From NCBI GenBank assembly GCA_946647055.1, contig CAMPCT010000026.1:1-15941 (forward strand): a DNA stretch of 15,941 nt. The letters run 5' to 3'. The position numbers and the translations under genes were made by a program. The notes under the pieces were generated by a model. That model did no database searches and was not told where the DNA came from. It saw only the letters and a program-made list of their open reading frames with translations. Position 1 is the stretch's first letter; every line of letters begins with the position of its first letter. Source of the stretch: an uncultured Atopobium sp. (lineage in GTDB: Bacteria > Actinomycetota > Coriobacteriia > Coriobacteriales > Atopobiaceae). Below are positions 13,573-15,941 of the stretch, piece after piece.

Positions 13573-14229
13573 ATGAGCATCTTCTCCTACGAAAGCAAGG
13601 TCAGCAGAATTCTCTTCCACATCGCGGACAGCTGCTACCTCAACCTCCTCTGGTTTGTGTGCTCGATTCCCATCTTCACCATCGGTGCCGCCACCACGGC
13701 GCTCTACGACGTCGCGATTCGCATCGCCGAGAACCGCGAGGGCGACGTGGGGCAGCAGTTCTTCAGGGCCTTCAAATCCAACTTCCGACAGGCGACCGCC
13801 ATCTGGCTGCCGCTGCTCGCCCTTGGCATCTTCCTCATCGCCGACCTCGTCATCCTCGTCAGGCTTCGCGCCGCCTCCACCGGGGCGATCGCCGTTTTCT
13901 GGACGATCATCCTCGCTCTCGTCATCGCATCGTGCATCGCATACACGATCGAGCTCATGTTCGTCTTCCCGCTCATCGCACGCGTCGAGAACACCAACCG
14001 TGCCATGGTGGTCAACGCCCTGCTCATCGGCACGCACTACCTCAACTGCACGCTGGTGGTCTTTGCCATCCACTTTGTCATGGCGGTCATCGCCATCAGG
14101 TTCTTCACGCCCATCCTCATCTTGGGAGAGGGGCTCTGTGCGGTCCTCAGCGCGTACTTCTTCTCTCCGGTCATCCTCGTCAGCGCCACCAAGCCCGAGG
14201 ACGCAGATGGCAAGGGTGACGCAGAATGA
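13573..14229 (+). CDS. YesL-like DUF624 membrane protein
   Basis: Predicted 218-residue integral membrane protein with about five hydrophobic segments (23-43, 76-97, 105-130, 155-178, 180-203). The N-terminus, with LNLLWFVCSIPIFTIGAATTALYDV (split here as LNLLWFVCSIP at 24-34 and FTIGAATTALY at 35-45), matches the conserved opening of the DUF624/YesL family. The family has no established biochemical role, but its genes are repeatedly found with carbohydrate ABC transporters and LacI or AraC-type regulators in Gram-positive bacteria. The gene follows the regulator by 12 bases, with GGGGAG before its ATG, and its stop overlaps the next start (ATGA), indicating coupled translation. Function in sugar uptake or envelope adaptation is inference from neighbours only. 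Confidence 0.9.
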   Translation: MSIFSYESKVSRILFHIADSCYLNLLWFVCSIPIFTIGAATTALYDVAIRIAENREGDVGQQFFRAFKSNFRQATAIWLPLLALGIFLIADLVILVRLRAASTGAIAVFWTIILALVIASCIAYTIELMFVFPLIARVENTNRAMVVNALLIGTHYLNCTLVVFAIHFVMAVIAIRFFTPILILGEGLCAVLSAYFFSPVILVSATKPEDADGKGDAE

Positions 14230-14945
14230 AGCTCCCCGAGCATGAGCTTGAGGCCCATCGTGCCGCATTTCGCGAGATGACCGTCCCCGAGAAGGCCGAC
14301 TACATCTTTGCCTACTACAAGCTGCCCCTCGTCCTCATGCTCATCGCCGTCGTCGCAATCGGGTCGGCGATACACATCAAGCTCACCCACAAGGACGCCC
14401 TCCTCTATGTGGCGCTCATCAACGTCGCCGACGACGAGCAGCTCGATGCTCCCCTCAACGATGGCTATGTCGCCTTCGTCGAGGGGGACCCGAGGAAGTG
14501 CGAGGTGTACTGCTACCACGCTCTCTACCTCTCGGACCCTAACGACACGGCCGACCACCAATACTCGTATGCGTCGCGCATGAAGGTCATGGCGTCGATT
14601 GCCGCCGAGGAGCTTGACGTCGTCATCATGAACCGCGACGCCTATGACCTGCTCTCGAACAGCGGTTACCTCATGGACCTCTCGCCCGTGCTCGCGGACG
14701 ACCCCACGCTAGGCCCCTTGCTGGTGACCAACGTGGTCGTCCTCTCTGACAATTCGGTCGAGGTCGAGCTCGGCGAGGCAGACACCTACGTAGCCGAGAC
14801 GACCGAGGAGGCAAACGCCATCGATGCCTCGTCGATGCCCCTGTTCGCCGACTACACCGGCGAGGTGTACTTTGGCGTGATCGGAAACTCGCCCCGCATT
14901 GATGAGGTGTGCTCCTACCTCAACTACCTTTCGAGTGCCCGCTGA
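14226..14945 (+). CDS. Single-span membrane protein of unknown function
   Basis: A 239-residue protein not assigned to a known function. Residues 1-31 are charged and cytoplasmic, ending in EKADYIFAYYK; a single membrane helix spans about 33-52 (LPLVLMLIAVVAIGSAI). The remaining 185 residues would be outside the membrane. They are acidic and mixed alpha/beta, with ASRMKVMASIAAEELDVVIMNRDAYDLLSNSGYL (113-148 region) resembling a ligand-binding lobe as in extracellular solute-binding proteins; this is a fold impression only. The YYK-type segment before the span recurs in small uncharacterised membrane proteins of Gram-positive bacteria. The start codon overlaps the DUF624 stop by four bases, implying equal expression and perhaps a physical complex. 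A large hairpin follows the stop. Confidence 0.82.
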   Translation: MKLPEHELEAHRAAFREMTVPEKADYIFAYYKLPLVLMLIAVVAIGSAIHIKLTHKDALLYVALINVADDEQLDAPLNDGYVAFVEGDPRKCEVYCYHALYLSDPNDTADHQYSYASRMKVMASIAAEELDVVIMNRDAYDLLSNSGYLMDLSPVLADDPTLGPLLVTNVVVLSDNSVEVELGEADTYVAETTEEANAIDASSMPLFADYTGEVYFGVIGNSPRIDEVCSYLNYLSSAR

Positions 14946-14973
14946 TTGCCTGGCCCCCCATCCCCTGATGGCA

Positions 14974-15008
14974 ATGGTGCCCCGACCTCGCGGAGGCCGG
15001 GGCACCAT
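14974..15008. terminator. Large hairpin between convergent genes
   Basis: A 15-base stem (14974-14988 with 14994-15008) with a single A-C mismatch around CGCGG. It lies midway between the last gene of the LacI operon (stop at 14945) and the convergent ABC ATPase gene (stop at 15047-15045). Neither strand has a T run after the stem, so it may stop polymerase inefficiently or protect both mRNA 3' ends. Confidence 0.6.
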
Positions 15009-15044
15009 GGAAGGGGGTCTGGTAAGATGGCCCCTCTTGGACTC

Positions 15045-15941
15045 TTAGAAGTCGTAGTTCTTGCAGACCGGCTCGTGAGCCGCGGCAGAGGCCTCGTCGT
15101 ACCAGACGAGGTTGCGCTCGGTCGTCTTGTCGAAGAGCTGGATGAGGTCCGGGTCGGTGGTGAAGTTCACCGTGGCGCCCATCGACACGTCGGTCTCGAG
15201 ACCAACGGTCGGGACGACCATGACGACCTCGTCCTCGTTGGAGCGAGCGTGGATGTTGTACTCGGAGCCCATCATCTCGGAGACCTCGACCTCGGCGGTG
15301 AGCTCGCCCTCGCCCACGGTGATGTGCTGCGGACGGATGCCGGCGATGATGTCGCAGGGACCCACGCCGTTCTGCTTGAGGGCCTTCTGCTCGAAGTCGC
15401 TCAGCTTGAACTTGACGCCACGAATCTCGGCATAGTAGACGCCGTCCTCGAGCAGGAGCTTGCAGTTGTCGAAGAAGTTCATGACGGGCATGCCGATGAA
15501 GCCGGCGACGAACAGGTTGACGGGCTTGTTGAAGACCTCCTGCGGGGTGCCGATCTGGTTGACGTAGCCGTCCTTCATGATGACGATGCGGTCGCCCAGG
15601 GTCATGGCCTCGGTCTGGTCGTGGGTGACGTAGATGAACGTCGTGTTGATGCGCTGACGCAGCTTGATGATCTCGGCACGCATCTGGTTGCGGAGCTTGG
15701 CGTCCAGGTTGGACAGGGGCTCGTCCATGAGGAAGACCTTGGGGTCACGGACCATGGCGCGGCCGATGGCGACGCGCTGGCGCTGGCCGCCGGAAAGGGC
15801 CGCGGGCTTGCGGTCGAGGTACTGCGTGATCTCGAGGATCTCGGCGGCCTCGCGCACCTTGCGGTCGATCTCGGCCTTGGGGGTCTTGCGCAGCTCGAGC
15901 GAGAAGGCCATGTTCTGGTACACGGTCATCTGCGGGTACAG
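15045..15941 (-). CDS. ugpC: Sugar ABC transporter ATPase (UgpC/MsmK type), N-terminus beyond window
   Basis: Partial gene: 298 residues to the stop, open to the window edge, where the in-frame LYPQ precedes MTVYQN; about 75 residues including the Walker A loop lie outside. The protein would energise a carbohydrate importer. Visible, numbered from the edge: signature LSGGQ (49-53), Walker B VFLMDEP (69-75), D-loop SNLD (77-80) and switch histidine in YVTHDQTEA (H107). After the nucleotide-binding domain comes a C-terminal TOBE-type domain (about 165-285), containing IIAGIRPQHITVGEG, which is typical of MsmK/UgpC/MalK proteins and often contacts the regulatory machinery. The MTVYQNMAF and LSNLDAKLR motifs are those of the shared ATPase serving several sugar importers. 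No permease or binding protein is in the window, so the substrate is unknown. It converges on the LacI/DUF624 operon. Confidence 0.95.
   Translation of the reverse strand: MYPQMTVYQNMAFSLELRKTPKAEIDRKVREAAEILEITQYLDRKPAALSGGQRQRVAIGRAMVRDPKVFLMDEPLSNLDAKLRNQMRAEIIKLRQRINTTFIYVTHDQTEAMTLGDRIVIMKDGYVNQIGTPQEVFNKPVNLFVAGFIGMPVMNFFDNCKLLLEDGVYYAEIRGVKFKLSDFEQKALKQNGVGPCDIIAGIRPQHITVGEGELTAEVEVSEMMGSEYNIHARSNEDEVVMVVPTVGLETDVSMGATVNFTTDPDLIQLFDKTTERNLVWYDEASAAAHEPVCKNYDF

Noticed and set aside
1..15941. Search for tRNA, rRNA, CRISPR arrays, insertion sequences, phage genes or toxin-antitoxin pairs
   Set aside because: No cloverleaf with a T-arm consensus, no regularly spaced repeats, no transposase or integrase motif, and no small paired genes were seen on either strand.

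Overview
The window is GC-rich bacterial DNA with strongly G/C-biased third codon positions. It has short intergenic gaps, Shine-Dalgarno sequences before almost every gene, and ATG or GTG starts. The gene set points to an anaerobic, sugar- and peptide-fermenting high-GC Gram-positive: a PTS IIA protein, a ROK-unrelated PfkB sugar kinase, peptidase T, cytoplasmic asparaginase, a CBS/DRTGG-type family II pyrophosphatase, a YesL-like DUF624 protein and a UgpC/MsmK-type ABC ATPase. A Coriobacteriia member of the Olsenella/Collinsella/Atopobium type fits best, but that is inference from gene content and composition; no rRNA or tRNA gene is present to fix it.

Layout, left to right. (1) 39-2547, minus strand: a GT2 glycosyltransferase fused to a GtrA-like membrane domain, followed by a membrane-anchored polysaccharide deacetylase; together a small cell-envelope unit. 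(2) 2666-3706, plus strand: a YkvA/DUF1232 protein and a stand-alone glucose-type PTS IIA protein, followed by a cluster of short inverted repeats and a leader with a possible promoter. (3) 4023-6299, plus strand: a fructokinase-like PfkB kinase and peptidase T, ended by a strong intrinsic terminator. (4) 6373-9288: a cytoplasmic family 2 glycoside hydrolase (minus) and a type I L-asparaginase (plus), divergent, separated by 69 bp that hold a perfect 22-bp inverted repeat covering both ribosome binding sites. (5) 9489-11156: manganese-dependent inorganic pyrophosphatase with a regulatory CBS-DRTGG-CBS insert, then a terminator. (6) 11330-12295: an unrecognised protein with two tandem zinc ribbons and a coiled-coil tail, followed by two hairpins. 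(7) 12508-14945, plus strand: a LacI-family regulator, a DUF624 membrane protein and a single-span membrane protein of unknown function, the last two translationally coupled. (8) 15045-15941, minus strand: the C-terminal three quarters of a sugar ABC-transporter ATPase, cut by the window edge.

As a whole the region looks like ordinary chromosomal core and metabolic sequence: uptake and phosphorylation of sugars, intracellular glycoside cleavage, peptide and asparagine catabolism, and pyrophosphate removal. No mobile element, phage gene, CRISPR array or tRNA was seen. The most unusual DNA structure is the perfect inverted repeat between the glycosidase and asparaginase genes (8224-8281). The LacI/DUF624/unknown-protein module and the zinc-ribbon protein are the least understood coding parts.
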